Shown piece after piece: positions 18,201-25,780 of a stretch of DNA of 64,000 nucleotides. Positions within the stretch are counted from its first letter, which is position 1; each line of letters starts with the position of its first letter. Below the pieces are notes generated by a model. The model had not been told where the DNA came from. It ran no database searches and saw only the letters and a list, made by a program, of their open reading frames with translations. Both the position numbers and the translations under genes were made by a program. This DNA comes from Shewanella sp. MTB7 (GTDB lineage: Bacteria > Pseudomonadota > Gammaproteobacteria > Enterobacterales > Shewanellaceae), in the NCBI RefSeq assembly GCF_027571385.1, contig NZ_CP085636.1:930001-994000 (forward strand), read 5' to 3'.

Positions 18201-19804
18201 AGGGTGATAAGTTAGTTTGTATTGGTGGTAACACGTCAGATGAAAGTTACCTCAATGCCTATTCAGTATTGAAAGTTGCCGAATATGAGAATGTCGATGC
18301 GCTTCATCCTGGTATAGGTTTCCTATCTGAGAGCCCACAGTTTGCTGCACTTTGTGTCAACAATGGCGTTAACTTCGTTGGTCCAAGCGTGCACAGCATG
18401 ACGACCATGGGTAACAAGTCTAATGCGATTAAGACCTCTCAGGCCAATGGCGTACCGGTTGTTCCTGGTAGCCACGGTATCTTAAGTAATGCAGAGCAAG
18501 CAGTAAACGTAGCCAATGAAATTGGTTACCCTGTACTGCTTAAAGCCGTACAAGGTGGTGGTGGTAAAGGTATTCAGGTTGTTGAACGTTCATCTGATAT
18601 GATCAGCTTGTTCCAACAGACCTCGACAGAAGCTGCCGCAGCCTTTGGTAATGGCGACCTTTACCTTGAAAAATATGTGACTTCATTGCGTCATATCGAA
18701 GTTCAGTTACTGCGTGACCAGTTTGGTAACACTAAAGTATTGGGTATTCGTGACTGTTCTGTTCAGCGTAATAATCAGAAGGTTGTAGAAGAGTCAGGTT
18801 CGACTATGCTGCCACCAGAGCTGAAAGAGAAAGTGCTTGAATACACTCGTGCATTAGGTAATGCAACTGATTATATGGGCGCTGGTACCGTTGAGTTTAT
18901 CTACAACTTAGACACCAACGAAGTCTACTTTATGGAGATGAACACGCGTCTGCAGGTTGAACATCCAGTAACAGAAGCAACGTCAGGTATCGATATCGTG
19001 AGTGCTGGTTTTGATATTGCCGCAGGTCGTTCGATTGAAGCTTTAGAGCCTCAAGATAAAGGTTATGCGATTGAAGTGCGTGTGACTGCTGAGAAAGCAG
19101 CACTGGACAGCAATGGTATTCTTCAGTTGTTGCCACACCCTGGCTTGATCACTGAGTACAAGATGCCTGAACGTGATGATATCGAAATCATCTCTATTGC
19201 AGGTGAAGGCAAAGAAGTTTCACCTTACTACGATAGCCTCATCGCGCAGATCATCTGCCGTGGTGAGAGTCGTGAAGATGTGATCACTAAGCTACATGAT
19301 TACTTAGTTAATAGTGCAGTGATTAAAGGTATCGCGACTAACATTCCTTTACTAACGCGTATCCTGAAAGATGGCACTTTCAACGAAGGTGTTTATGATA
19401 CGAACTACCTTCCGCGCCTGATGGCTGAGCTTGATATTCCAGAGCTGATAGCAGAGATGGAAGCGGCGGCAGAAATGGTCGGTGTTGATACTGAATCACT
19501 TAGAGTTGGTGAGAGTAACGAGCTTAAAGTGATGGCACAAGGTGCAGGTATTTTCTATACCTCTCCAGCGCCAGGTCAAGCTGACTTTGTTCAAGAGGGT
19601 GATATCGTTACGGCAGACCAGACTTTAGCGCTTACAGAAGCGATGAAGATGTTCTCTCAGCTTAATTTAGCCGGTTATAACCGTAAAGATGCAGTACTCT
19701 ATCCTGAAGATAAGAAATATCGTATCGAGCGAGTACTTAACAGTAACGGTCAGCAAGTTTCTCAAGGAGATCTACTGTTTGTGGTATCGCCAATCGAGGC
19801 TTAA
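15248..19804 (+). CDS. Single-chain acetyl-CoA carboxylase (CT-BC-BCCP)
   Basis: Giant enzyme of 1518 residues carrying every acetyl-CoA carboxylase activity in one chain. The start is the ATG at 15248, preceded by AGAGGA; the frame also opens with a TTG just before. Order: AccA-like carboxyltransferase (about 90-290; IDTPGADAG, IGAGYSGGA), a long helical linker, AccD-like carboxyltransferase without zinc finger (about 710-900; ISSGGMQTKEGAA, YGDCTGGAQASF), biotin carboxylase (about 945-1400; GGGGKGI, F-M-E-M-N-T-R-L-Q-V-E-H-P), and biotinyl carrier domain (biotin Lys1467 in EAMKM). It would make malonyl-CoA (or a related acyl-CoA). The CT-first order is opposite to the eukaryotic enzyme. The normal accABCD genes are expected elsewhere; this could serve a special fatty-acid need. 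True substrate is inferred. Confidence 0.9.
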   Translation: MTSNNKPTNMTQAQSADPLFLKAEHLAQDFSLFPEHSKQSLSEEIKGLLGDDAIQSNLKELEQLDVDGYVTRVIQPTLDKSRLGARRIIADLKGKLIAETHIGPFYSAEIELNFGTRTRRLGFIAQERTTSNGAWSPEHHLEACKAIRKFAELAMPIIYLIDTPGADAGEVANSQNQAHTISKAIAESVNVDVPTVGIVIGAGYSGGAIPLAAANILLSVRDGIFNTIQPQGLQSIARKYNLSWQECAKSVGVSPEELYTSGCIDGIIDFSPSDKDERQHNLRRAIISSVEAVEQAAVQFVRESEDLREHYNRSLSRFLMPSKNLAALEDHAELAVANNPTMHLNLFGCAYRYLRYLTLRSRIHSISQEQYGRLSKVSVPEGDLLARIAQEQDRVFQSWLSNPDKLVYDEELNKLWGNFIAKRDDVSTERNMLTRLILGEPKENYKKARKALLFNIGWSLYHRWKGNAENNFKGLIQYLETLPSEVTQVDWPELNELTVLDVVIHDELREDFIWQCHNILIFNALYDNVVGNLASIAKEAMMSKSLSRASVDNLLHDSIDRALSTQDTANDKGKFYKWLKFFMSQSNRAELLTKTEQWKSVGFPQLNDSLFVILTYFFERLLPEYFDSENENHEYTGAINPVRIGRRKDFWNRLTMGYQDLLIQKVLRDEKRSGKMSWENIINKFFTDFDEFNADKMSANLLNFPGFRLSIEDALDKGIRPCGLITGVADFEQDGQQMKVGLAVSNTAFQAGAFDMASAEKFSALLIECAKRKLPVICFISSGGMQTKEGAAALFSMAVVNDRITRFIRDNELPVLMFGYGDCTGGAQASFVTHPLVQTYYLSGTNMPFAGQMVVPAYLPSTATLSNYLSKVPGAMDALVINPFSDTIDEQLSGIDPLMPKPTAKIKEVIGKALSTLVPEMLVADEEIIQNDPRQLMKPINKVLIHARGCTAVKLIRKAHDNNINVVLVASDPDMTSVPADMLKEGDKLVCIGGNTSDESYLNAYSVLKVAEYENVDALHPGIGFLSESPQFAALCVNNGVNFVGPSVHSMTTMGNKSNAIKTSQANGVPVVPGSHGILSNAEQAVNVANEIGYPVLLKAVQGGGGKGIQVVERSSDMISLFQQTSTEAAAAFGNGDLYLEKYVTSLRHIEVQLLRDQFGNTKVLGIRDCSVQRNNQKVVEESGSTMLPPELKEKVLEYTRALGNATDYMGAGTVEFIYNLDTNEVYFMEMNTRLQVEHPVTEATSGIDIVSAGFDIAAGRSIEALEPQDKGYAIEVRVTAEKAALDSNGILQLLPHPGLITEYKMPERDDIEIISIAGEGKEVSPYYDSLIAQIICRGESREDVITKLHDYLVNSAVIKGIATNIPLLTRILKDGTFNEGVYDTNYLPRLMAELDIPELIAEMEAAAEMVGVDTESLRVGESNELKVMAQGAGIFYTSPAPGQADFVQEGDIVTADQTLALTEAMKMFSQLNLAGYNRKDAVLYPEDKKYRIERVLNSNGQQVSQGDLLFVVSPIEA

Positions 19805-20113
19805 TCTAAACGAGTGCCTGATTTGACATGGCTGAGTGCCTGTTAATCTAGGTACAACATAAGTATTAACTCATTTTAATGCCTATCATGTTGATAGGCA
19901 TTTTTTTGGCTGTGATTTACAGTTTCGAGAGTGTTTAAATCATGAAAAGTGTTTTAAATACAGTTAGTAATGCTTAGCTTGTAATTACCTTGGAATAAAT
20001 AAACTTATATTAAAGAAAAAAATCTACATAGAATGGCGAGAAATAACTTCTTTAAGAAAAATGAAAATCGGTGTATTTTTTTACGTTAATTAGTCTATTT
20101 ATGTAGAAAAAAT
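19805..20113. other. Noncoding between carboxylase and RimB-RimK gene
   Basis: Holds the carboxylase terminator (19879-19907) and AT-rich DNA that presumably carries the promoter of the next gene. No other feature seen. Confidence 0.6.
19879..19907 (+). terminator. Rho-independent terminator after carboxylase gene
   Basis: TGCCTATCA pairs with TGATAGGCA around a 3-nt loop, followed by seven T. Confidence 0.9.
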
Positions 20114-21484
20114 ATGAGTAATAAAATCATTGTTGGTAGTGAAGAGTGGTGCGCTTTACCTAATTTAGGCATTAAGGCCGTTAAGGCTCGTGTAGATTCT
20201 GGTGCTAAGACCTCTGCTATACACGCGATCAATATCTCAACCTCAAAGCGCGAAGATGGGACTTGGGTGAGTTATGAGGTTCATCCTCTGCAAGGCAGTC
20301 GTAAAGTCGCCTTGTTGTGTGAATCTAAACTTATCGATCGACGGGTGATTAAAAGTTCAAATGGCGAAACAGAGAAGCGTTATGTTGTGCGCGAACTTTT
20401 ACAGTTGGGTGAGCAGTCTTGGGAAATTGAACTGACATTGACTAACCGCGCAAACATGGGCTATCGCATGTTGTTGGGGCGAGAAGCCATGGGTGATAGG
20501 ATCTTAGTGGATCCATCAACAACGTGCTGCTTAGGCGAGATGACTGATGAGGATGTCAAAGCCTTTTATGGGCATGTAGATATTCCGAGTAGCGGTCTTA
20601 AGATAGGCTTACTTGCTAGCAATCCAAATCTATACAGTAATCAACGTATTATTGAGGCTGGCCAGCAACGGGGCCATGAAATGTACTTCTTCGATATTAA
20701 GCAGTGCTATATGAAGCTAGATGCGTCTCAGCCCGAAGTACATTACCGTGATGGCAGGGTGTTAAATGATCTTGATGCTGTGATCCCTCGTATTCGTCCA
20801 AGTATCACGTTTTACGGTTGTGCACTGACGCGTCACTTTGAAAGCCTGGGTGTTATGGCACTGAATAGCTCTGAAGCGATCACTCGCTCCAGAGATAAAC
20901 TATTCTCCTTGCAGTTATTGCAGAAAAACAACTTAAATATTCCGACCAGTGGTTTTGCTAATTCCCCTGCGGACACAACAGATTTAATTGATATGGTCGG
21001 CGGTGCGCCACTGATTGTTAAATTACTCGAAGGTACCCAAGGTAAAGGCGTGGTACTTGCCGAAACCCGTAAAGCGGCTGAAAGTGTGATTAATGCTTTT
21101 AAATCTTTGAAAGCGAACTTGCTGGTGCAGGAGTTTATTAAGGAAGCGGACGGCAAAGATCTACGCTGTTTTGTTATCGATGGCAAGATAGTCGCTTCGA
21201 TAGAGCGTACAGCAGCACCGGGCGAATTTAGAGCTAACATTCACCAAGGTGGAACTGCATCACTGGTTCAGATCTCTGCGGAAGAGCGAAAACTTGCTAT
21301 TAAAGCGGCCAAAACCATGGGGCTTGAGGTTGCGGGTGTCGACATTATTCGTTCAAGTAAGGGGCCGCTATTATTAGAGATTAACTCATCACCCGGACTT
21401 GAAGGTATTGAAACTGCAACGGGTATCGATGTTGCGTCAGCGATGATTGATTCAATCGAGAAGAGAGTAGGCTGGAAAAAGTAA
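20114..21484 (+). CDS. RimB-RimK fusion: retropepsin-like domain plus ATP-grasp ligase
   Basis: Protein of 456 residues with two domains. Residues about 1-145 form a retropepsin-like (RimB, ATP-dependent zinc protease) domain: [12 protein letters not shown] holds the catalytic D-S/T-G, and M-L-L-G-R-E-A-M is the second family motif. Residues about 155-456 are a RimK-type ATP-grasp glutamate ligase, with [29 protein letters not shown] and LLEINSSPG (Mg/ATP binding). RimK adds glutamates to the C-terminus of ribosomal protein S6, and RimB trims them, so this fusion may both write and erase the tail. The target is inferred from the families. Confidence 0.88.
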   Translation: MSNKIIVGSEEWCALPNLGIKAVKARVDSGAKTSAIHAINISTSKREDGTWVSYEVHPLQGSRKVALLCESKLIDRRVIKSSNGETEKRYVVRELLQLGEQSWEIELTLTNRANMGYRMLLGREAMGDRILVDPSTTCCLGEMTDEDVKAFYGHVDIPSSGLKIGLLASNPNLYSNQRIIEAGQQRGHEMYFFDIKQCYMKLDASQPEVHYRDGRVLNDLDAVIPRIRPSITFYGCALTRHFESLGVMALNSSEAITRSRDKLFSLQLLQKNNLNIPTSGFANSPADTTDLIDMVGGAPLIVKLLEGTQGKGVVLAETRKAAESVINAFKSLKANLLVQEFIKEADGKDLRCFVIDGKIVASIERTAAPGEFRANIHQGGTASLVQISAEERKLAIKAAKTMGLEVAGVDIIRSSKGPLLLEINSSPGLEGIETATGIDVASAMIDSIEKRVGWKK

Positions 21485-21519
21485 GCGAATTCTAATTCGA
21501 CCATAATTCCTCTTTTAAA

Positions 21520-21556
21520 ACAGCGATGAGATTCATATCTCATCGCTGTTTTTTTA
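21520..21556 (+). terminator. Rho-independent terminator after RimB-RimK gene
   Basis: ACAGCGATGAGAT pairs with ATCTCATCGCTGT, loop TCAT, followed by a T-run. Confidence 0.92.
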
Positions 21557-21633
21557 TTTCAGTTGGTTTTGTGACTGAGTTTGAGATGAGAACTATCACT
21601 AATATCAATCGGTATTCGTGCCTAACTATTTGA

Positions 21634-21771
21634 GTGTTACACATTGCTGATTTAGATATAAATGTCAGTGTTGGTATCTCTATCTTTCCACAACATGCTA
21701 ATGATTTAGAAAGCCTGTTAAGTGTTTCCGATCTGGCTATGTATCAATCTAAACAAGCTGGGCGAAATTAG
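21634..21771 (+). pseudogene. C-terminal remnant of a GGDEF (diguanylate cyclase) domain
   Basis: A 45-codon frame reads V-L-H-I-A-D-L-D-I-N-V-S-V-G-I-S-I-F-P-Q and then S-D-L-A-M-Y-Q-S-K-Q-A-G-R-N before a stop at 21769. This matches the last 40 residues of GGDEF domains (V-S-V-S-I-G-I then A-D-x-A-M-Y-x-A-K). In-frame residues after the stop (F-S-I-F-Q-P-E-L) resemble the GGDEF-EAL junction. The GGDEF motif itself and the rest are gone. It is an old deletion scar. Confidence 0.75.
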
Positions 21772-21875
21772 TTCAGTATCTTTCAGCCTGAGTTGTCTGT
21801 CAGTGATTTTAACTCGTAGATGAACATATAGGGGAAGGTGTCACTTAATCCCCCGTCCCATGTTCGCTAGGTAGA

Positions 21876-22136
21876 CTAGTTTAATAGCTCATGTTCAGCA
21901 GGAAGTTGGCGAGTGATCCATAATACCAATTTATGCTTCATATTCGGACCATCTTCTTTGTCTTTTGCGAGAGGTTGAATAAGCTTATCAGTGACTAATA
22001 GTCGATAGATGCACTCTACCTTATCTTTAGGTGAAATCCCTTTATCAAAGTCAGCAAACCCTCTTTTCTTTGCATATCCAACACCAATTTCCATCGCGAG
22101 CTTTAATAATTGCACATCGTGTTTACCTTGCTTCAT
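21876..22136 (-). CDS. Small conserved protein, DUF5062-like
   Basis: Predicted cytosolic protein of 86 residues or so. I chose the ATG at 22136 because AAGGAAC lies 5 bases upstream; ten extra residues are possible to 22166. The features G-V-G-Y-A-K-K-R-G-F and K-V-E-C-I-Y-R-L-L-V, then L-I-Q-P-L and M-K-H-K-L-V-L-W-I, match what I remember of DUF5062 proteins of Vibrio and Shewanella. Function is unknown. It has no operon partner here. Confidence 0.75.
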   Translation of the reverse strand: MKQGKHDVQLLKLAMEIGVGYAKKRGFADFDKGISPKDKVECIYRLLVTDKLIQPLAKDKEDGPNMKHKLVLWITRQLPAEHELLN

Positions 22137-22527
22137 ATCAGGTTCCTTAATTGGTATTTTAATCAAATTACCCTAAATAATTGATATAGCAATAGCTCAA
22201 CTCTGATTGTTGAACTATATGGCGTTTTAATGAACCCCATGAAGGTTTTAAGTAAAATTTGTATGACTGCATTTTTGTGTATTGAGGTAAGCTTCAAATC
22301 TCTATTCTCTAATTCCTATGAGCCTCTAGGTTCAGTAAAACATTTTTCTTAACCCTGGCAGCTCTTCCTTAAATTTTACCTAGCTCTATGGGCTTATTTG
22401 GTTCCTTAAAATCGAGAAAAGCGCCGAAGTTAACTAGTTGATTTTTAAGGTGTTATATTGTTAGGTTTTAAAGCGACTCAATGTTAGCCTTCACACTTCT
22501 TCACTATTCCTATACCAAGGGTTTCAA
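22137..22527. other. Noncoding upstream of qnr
   Basis: 391 bases with the presumed qnr promoter. I looked for a LexA box like that upstream of qnrB and did not see one. Confidence 0.5.
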
Positions 22528-23184
22528 ATGAATAGAACAAAAGAGGTGCTTGAAGGGATCAATTTTACGCATCAAGATCTGAGTAATTCTCACTTTAATC
22601 AGTGTAAATTCTATAACTGTAATTTTACCCAAGCGGATTTAAGTGATTGTCACTTTGTGGACTGTTCATTTATAGAGCCTGGGGCTGTGAGTGGGGTGAA
22701 TTTCGAATATGTTAATTTGCGGGATGCGAGCTTTAAAAACTGTCAACTCTCGTTGGCTAGTTTCAAAGGTGCTAACTGTTTTGGTGCTGAGTTTAGAAAC
22801 TGTGATTTAAAAGGAGCGAACTTTTATAAGACAAGCTTTGTTAACCAAATCAGTAGACAAGTGTATTTCTGTTCCGTGTATATAACGGGATGTAATTTAT
22901 CGTATGCTAACTTTGAGCTGCAATGTATTGAAAAATGTGATCTATTTGAAAACAAATGGACTGGGGCTAACTTGAATAGAGCTTCACTGCAAGGGTCGGA
23001 TTTGAGCCGAGGGGTATTTTCTAGTGATTGTTGGGGTCAATTTAATATTAAGGAGTGCGATCTTTCTAACTCTGAATTGTATGGGCTAGATCCACGAAAA
23101 GTTAACTTGAGTGGCGTTAAGATCTGCCTTTGGCAGCAAGAGCTGCTATTAGAGCCTTTAGGCGTTATTGTTGGGCCAGATTAG
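22528..23184 (+). CDS. qnr: Qnr pentapeptide-repeat protein
   Basis: Protein of 218 residues, exactly the usual Qnr length, built of pentapeptide repeats (A-D-L-S-x, A-N-F-x-x) that form a right-handed beta-helix. Qnr proteins bind DNA gyrase and topoisomerase IV and protect them from quinolones. Family hallmarks seen: F-E-Y-V-N-L-R-D-A-S-F, C-D-L-K-G-A-N-F, Y-F-C-S-V-Y-I-T-G-C-N-L-S-Y-A-N, W-T-G-A-N-L, S-D-L-S-R-G-V-F and the C-terminal D-P-R-K-V-N-L-S-G-V-K-I. An AAGGG Shine-Dalgarno is present. It looks like a resident chromosomal gene of the QnrS/QnrB-like branch, with no integron or IS next to it. Shewanella and other aquatic bacteria are known reservoirs of qnr genes. Confidence 0.9.
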   Translation: MNRTKEVLEGINFTHQDLSNSHFNQCKFYNCNFTQADLSDCHFVDCSFIEPGAVSGVNFEYVNLRDASFKNCQLSLASFKGANCFGAEFRNCDLKGANFYKTSFVNQISRQVYFCSVYITGCNLSYANFELQCIEKCDLFENKWTGANLNRASLQGSDLSRGVFSSDCWGQFNIKECDLSNSELYGLDPRKVNLSGVKICLWQQELLLEPLGVIVGPD

Positions 23185-23291
23185 ATTATATTTTGAGTTG
23201 GCTATTAACGCTATGTATCCTAGAGTTGACTGATTTCAGATAGACCATTAGTGTTTACTGATGTAGATCTGTTCTTGTAAACTGGATAATC

Positions 23292-25697
23292 ATGAGCCAA
23301 AACAGAACTGTTTTAAGAGCGAACTTGCTTGAAGGTGCTTTGGAGCAATCTTCTGGGAAAACAGTTCTGTTGATTGCTCCTGTCGGCTTTGGAAAAACAA
23401 CACTTATATTGCAACATCAGCTGCAATACCAAAATGATAACCAAGCGCTAAATTATTATATTAGTGGCAAAGATAATCAGTGTCAGGAGCTGATTGAATC
23501 GATCTTAGTCGGAGCGAATCCATCCGTTACTGTCTACCTAGATGACTGGGATAAAGTCGAGTTAGCGCTGTGGCGAGAATTGCATCATTTGTTTACATCA
23601 AAGCAGTGTCGATTAGTGCTTGCTGGTCGAGATATGCACTCTCTTAATCAATTACCTGCTTCTTTATTGCAAACTTGTACTTTATTGGGACCTGAGGTTC
23701 TGGCTTTTTCCTATAGTGATATAGAATCTTTCAGCGCTTCAGGTAATTTAGTCACATCGTCTCAACTGTTTAGCATGACGTTGGGATGTCCATTTTTAGT
23801 GATGTTAGCACTCTCAGAACCCAATGTGACCAGCTCGATTGAGCGGCTCCAGCAAAAGTTAGGGCAGCATCCTATTTTACGTCAGTTACTGTTTCAGGAA
23901 GTGTTGGGCGACTTAAATGAACACGATAACGACAAAGTTCGCTTGCTGTGTATTAACCCACTGTTACCCAAGGGGCTATTTACCGAATTTGAGCAGCTAG
24001 CAATGAGTGAGCTGGTTGAACGATTATTTTCTGGCTTACATATAAAGTCTGAAACAGACTGGGCCTTGCTGCCAATTGTACGAGAGCAGATGCAAAACCT
24101 GTGGCTTGAGGAGGATGTTAGCGCTTTTCACCACGCTTATCTGACACTCGCAGAGCTGTATGCAGCACAAGGTGATGTGGTTAATGCGATACGCTTAATG
24201 ATGGCCTGTGGAGAGGTGAAGTTAGCTGTATCTATGTTAAGGCAACAAGGTGGATTACTGCAGTGGGTTCGCCATGGCTTAGGAAATCTAGAGTTAATAC
24301 TACAGCAGTTCACTTCTCAAGAGTGGCTCGTTTTTGATGAAGTCGCTTGGCTTGCTTGTATCGTGAGCTTAAAACGAGGCGACGTCGACAAAGCGAGAAA
24401 GTTAATAAATCGTCATTATCATCAAGATTCGTTTGATTGGTCTGTGGCTGATGCGTTTGTGTGTCTTTATGAAGGGCTAAACCTTAGTCAAAAGCAGCGA
24501 GACTTTTTCATTCGTTTGCAGATCGATAGTTCAGAAATATTAACTGACAATAATCACTCAACAGGTGATGGCCTTAGCTGTTTTGCTGGTGCACTTATTA
24601 ACAATATTTTGCTTTTGATTGCTATCCAGCAAGGTGGAATAGAGGAGGCGGAGAACTATTTAAGCGCTGCGCGTTCTTATTACCAACAAGAGTTAGATGC
24701 GGATTACGGTGAAGCTTTTCTTGATATTCATCAATCTCATATCTCTATGTTGAGGATGGATGCTCAGGTAAGTTCAGTTTATTTGACCCGGGTATCGGCC
24801 CGAGTGCAAAGTGTATTCAGTCAAGACAAAAGCATTCGAGTGGCAATGTTGGCCGTTAAACGTGAGTTGGCTTTTTACCGAGGCTTAATGCCATCATTGG
24901 CTGTGATGGATAAGCTAGTGCGAGAAGTGAATCATAGCGAGGCTTGGTTTGATCTATATGCTGCGGTTTATACGTTAGCGGCTAAAACCGCATTGCACCA
25001 CAATAAGCCTGAATCACTTGAGCGGTGGTTAAAGGCGGCCGGGGAACACAGTAAAAAGCATCGCTTAGCACATTTAGAAATCCTGTTGAATTACTTGGCA
25101 CGCTTAGCTCAAGTCAGTAATCCAGTTGTGAGTGATAAGTTTGATGCATATATTTATCCATTGCCAAAAGATCCCATCACTTTGCCGTGGCGCTTGCTGC
25201 AACTACACCTTGAATTAGAGATGCAGTTATCGAGTTTGTCGAAGGCGTTATTAGAACAAGCTTTACTGTTTTCTGAGTCACAAACAAATTGTTTATTAGC
25301 CTGCCAGTGTCGTTTGATGTTGGCAGTCATTCGAGTTGATGATGCTCAGCTAGCTCATGAAATAGCCTTTGTTGAAGAGAGCGGTTATTTGCAATTAGTG
25401 TGGCAGTTACGAGCTTGGCTCCCCAAAGAACAGCTAACGGATATATTGGATAGGCATAATAGAACGCGTTTAATTCAGCAACCCAAAAAGCAGGAGGAAA
25501 GTACCTTACTCTCTAGTAAAGAAACGGCAGTAATGGCCTTGGTGTCGTGTAAAAGACGCAATAAAGAGATTGCCATTGAACTGGATATCTCAGAACAAAC
25601 AGTAAAGTTTCATCTGAAAAGTGTCTACAGAAAGCTGGGGGTGAGTAGTCGAAAGCAAGCTGTGACCGCACTGGCTGCGAACTTGGTTGAGGAGTAA
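23292..25697 (+). CDS. MalT-like ATP-binding LuxR-family regulator
   Basis: Large regulator of 801 residues. The N-terminal STAND ATPase region has a Walker A motif APVGFGKTTL (about residues 30-39) and a Walker-B-like V-Y-L-D-D-W. The middle is a helical, TPR-like repeat array. The C-terminus is a LuxR-type HTH (about 735-795; K-E-I-A-I-E-L-D-I-S-E-Q-T-V-K-F-H-L-K). Family members such as MalT bind ATP and a small inducer, then activate transcription. It converges with the TonB receptor operon, which makes that operon its likely target. The inducer is not known. Confidence 0.88.
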   Translation: MSQNRTVLRANLLEGALEQSSGKTVLLIAPVGFGKTTLILQHQLQYQNDNQALNYYISGKDNQCQELIESILVGANPSVTVYLDDWDKVELALWRELHHLFTSKQCRLVLAGRDMHSLNQLPASLLQTCTLLGPEVLAFSYSDIESFSASGNLVTSSQLFSMTLGCPFLVMLALSEPNVTSSIERLQQKLGQHPILRQLLFQEVLGDLNEHDNDKVRLLCINPLLPKGLFTEFEQLAMSELVERLFSGLHIKSETDWALLPIVREQMQNLWLEEDVSAFHHAYLTLAELYAAQGDVVNAIRLMMACGEVKLAVSMLRQQGGLLQWVRHGLGNLELILQQFTSQEWLVFDEVAWLACIVSLKRGDVDKARKLINRHYHQDSFDWSVADAFVCLYEGLNLSQKQRDFFIRLQIDSSEILTDNNHSTGDGLSCFAGALINNILLLIAIQQGGIEEAENYLSAARSYYQQELDADYGEAFLDIHQSHISMLRMDAQVSSVYLTRVSARVQSVFSQDKSIRVAMLAVKRELAFYRGLMPSLAVMDKLVREVNHSEAWFDLYAAVYTLAAKTALHHNKPESLERWLKAAGEHSKKHRLAHLEILLNYLARLAQVSNPVVSDKFDAYIYPLPKDPITLPWRLLQLHLELEMQLSSLSKALLEQALLFSESQTNCLLACQCRLMLAVIRVDDAQLAHEIAFVEESGYLQLVWQLRAWLPKEQLTDILDRHNRTRLIQQPKKQEESTLLSSKETAVMALVSCKRRNKEIAIELDISEQTVKFHLKSVYRKLGVSSRKQAVTALAANLVEE

Positions 25698-25701
25698 AAA
25701 G

Positions 25702-25736
25702 CTGGAAGCATAATAGCAATCGATATTAGCTTCCAG
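25702..25736. terminator. Possible hairpin between convergent genes
   Basis: CTGGAAGC pairs with GCTTCCAG across a 19-nt loop, between the LuxR-type gene and the receptor gene. No T-run, so it is weak. Confidence 0.3.
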
Positions 25737-25780
25737 AAAGGGAGAAACATCCTTGTTTTCGGTAAAGCAAAAAGTTCTTG

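Noticed and set aside
20833..21240. 135-residue minus-strand frame inside the RimB-RimK gene
   Set aside because: It is a shadow of the real gene on the other strand, without a start signal or family features.
22440..22527. LexA box upstream of qnr
   Set aside because: No CTGT-N8-ACAG-type palindrome seen.
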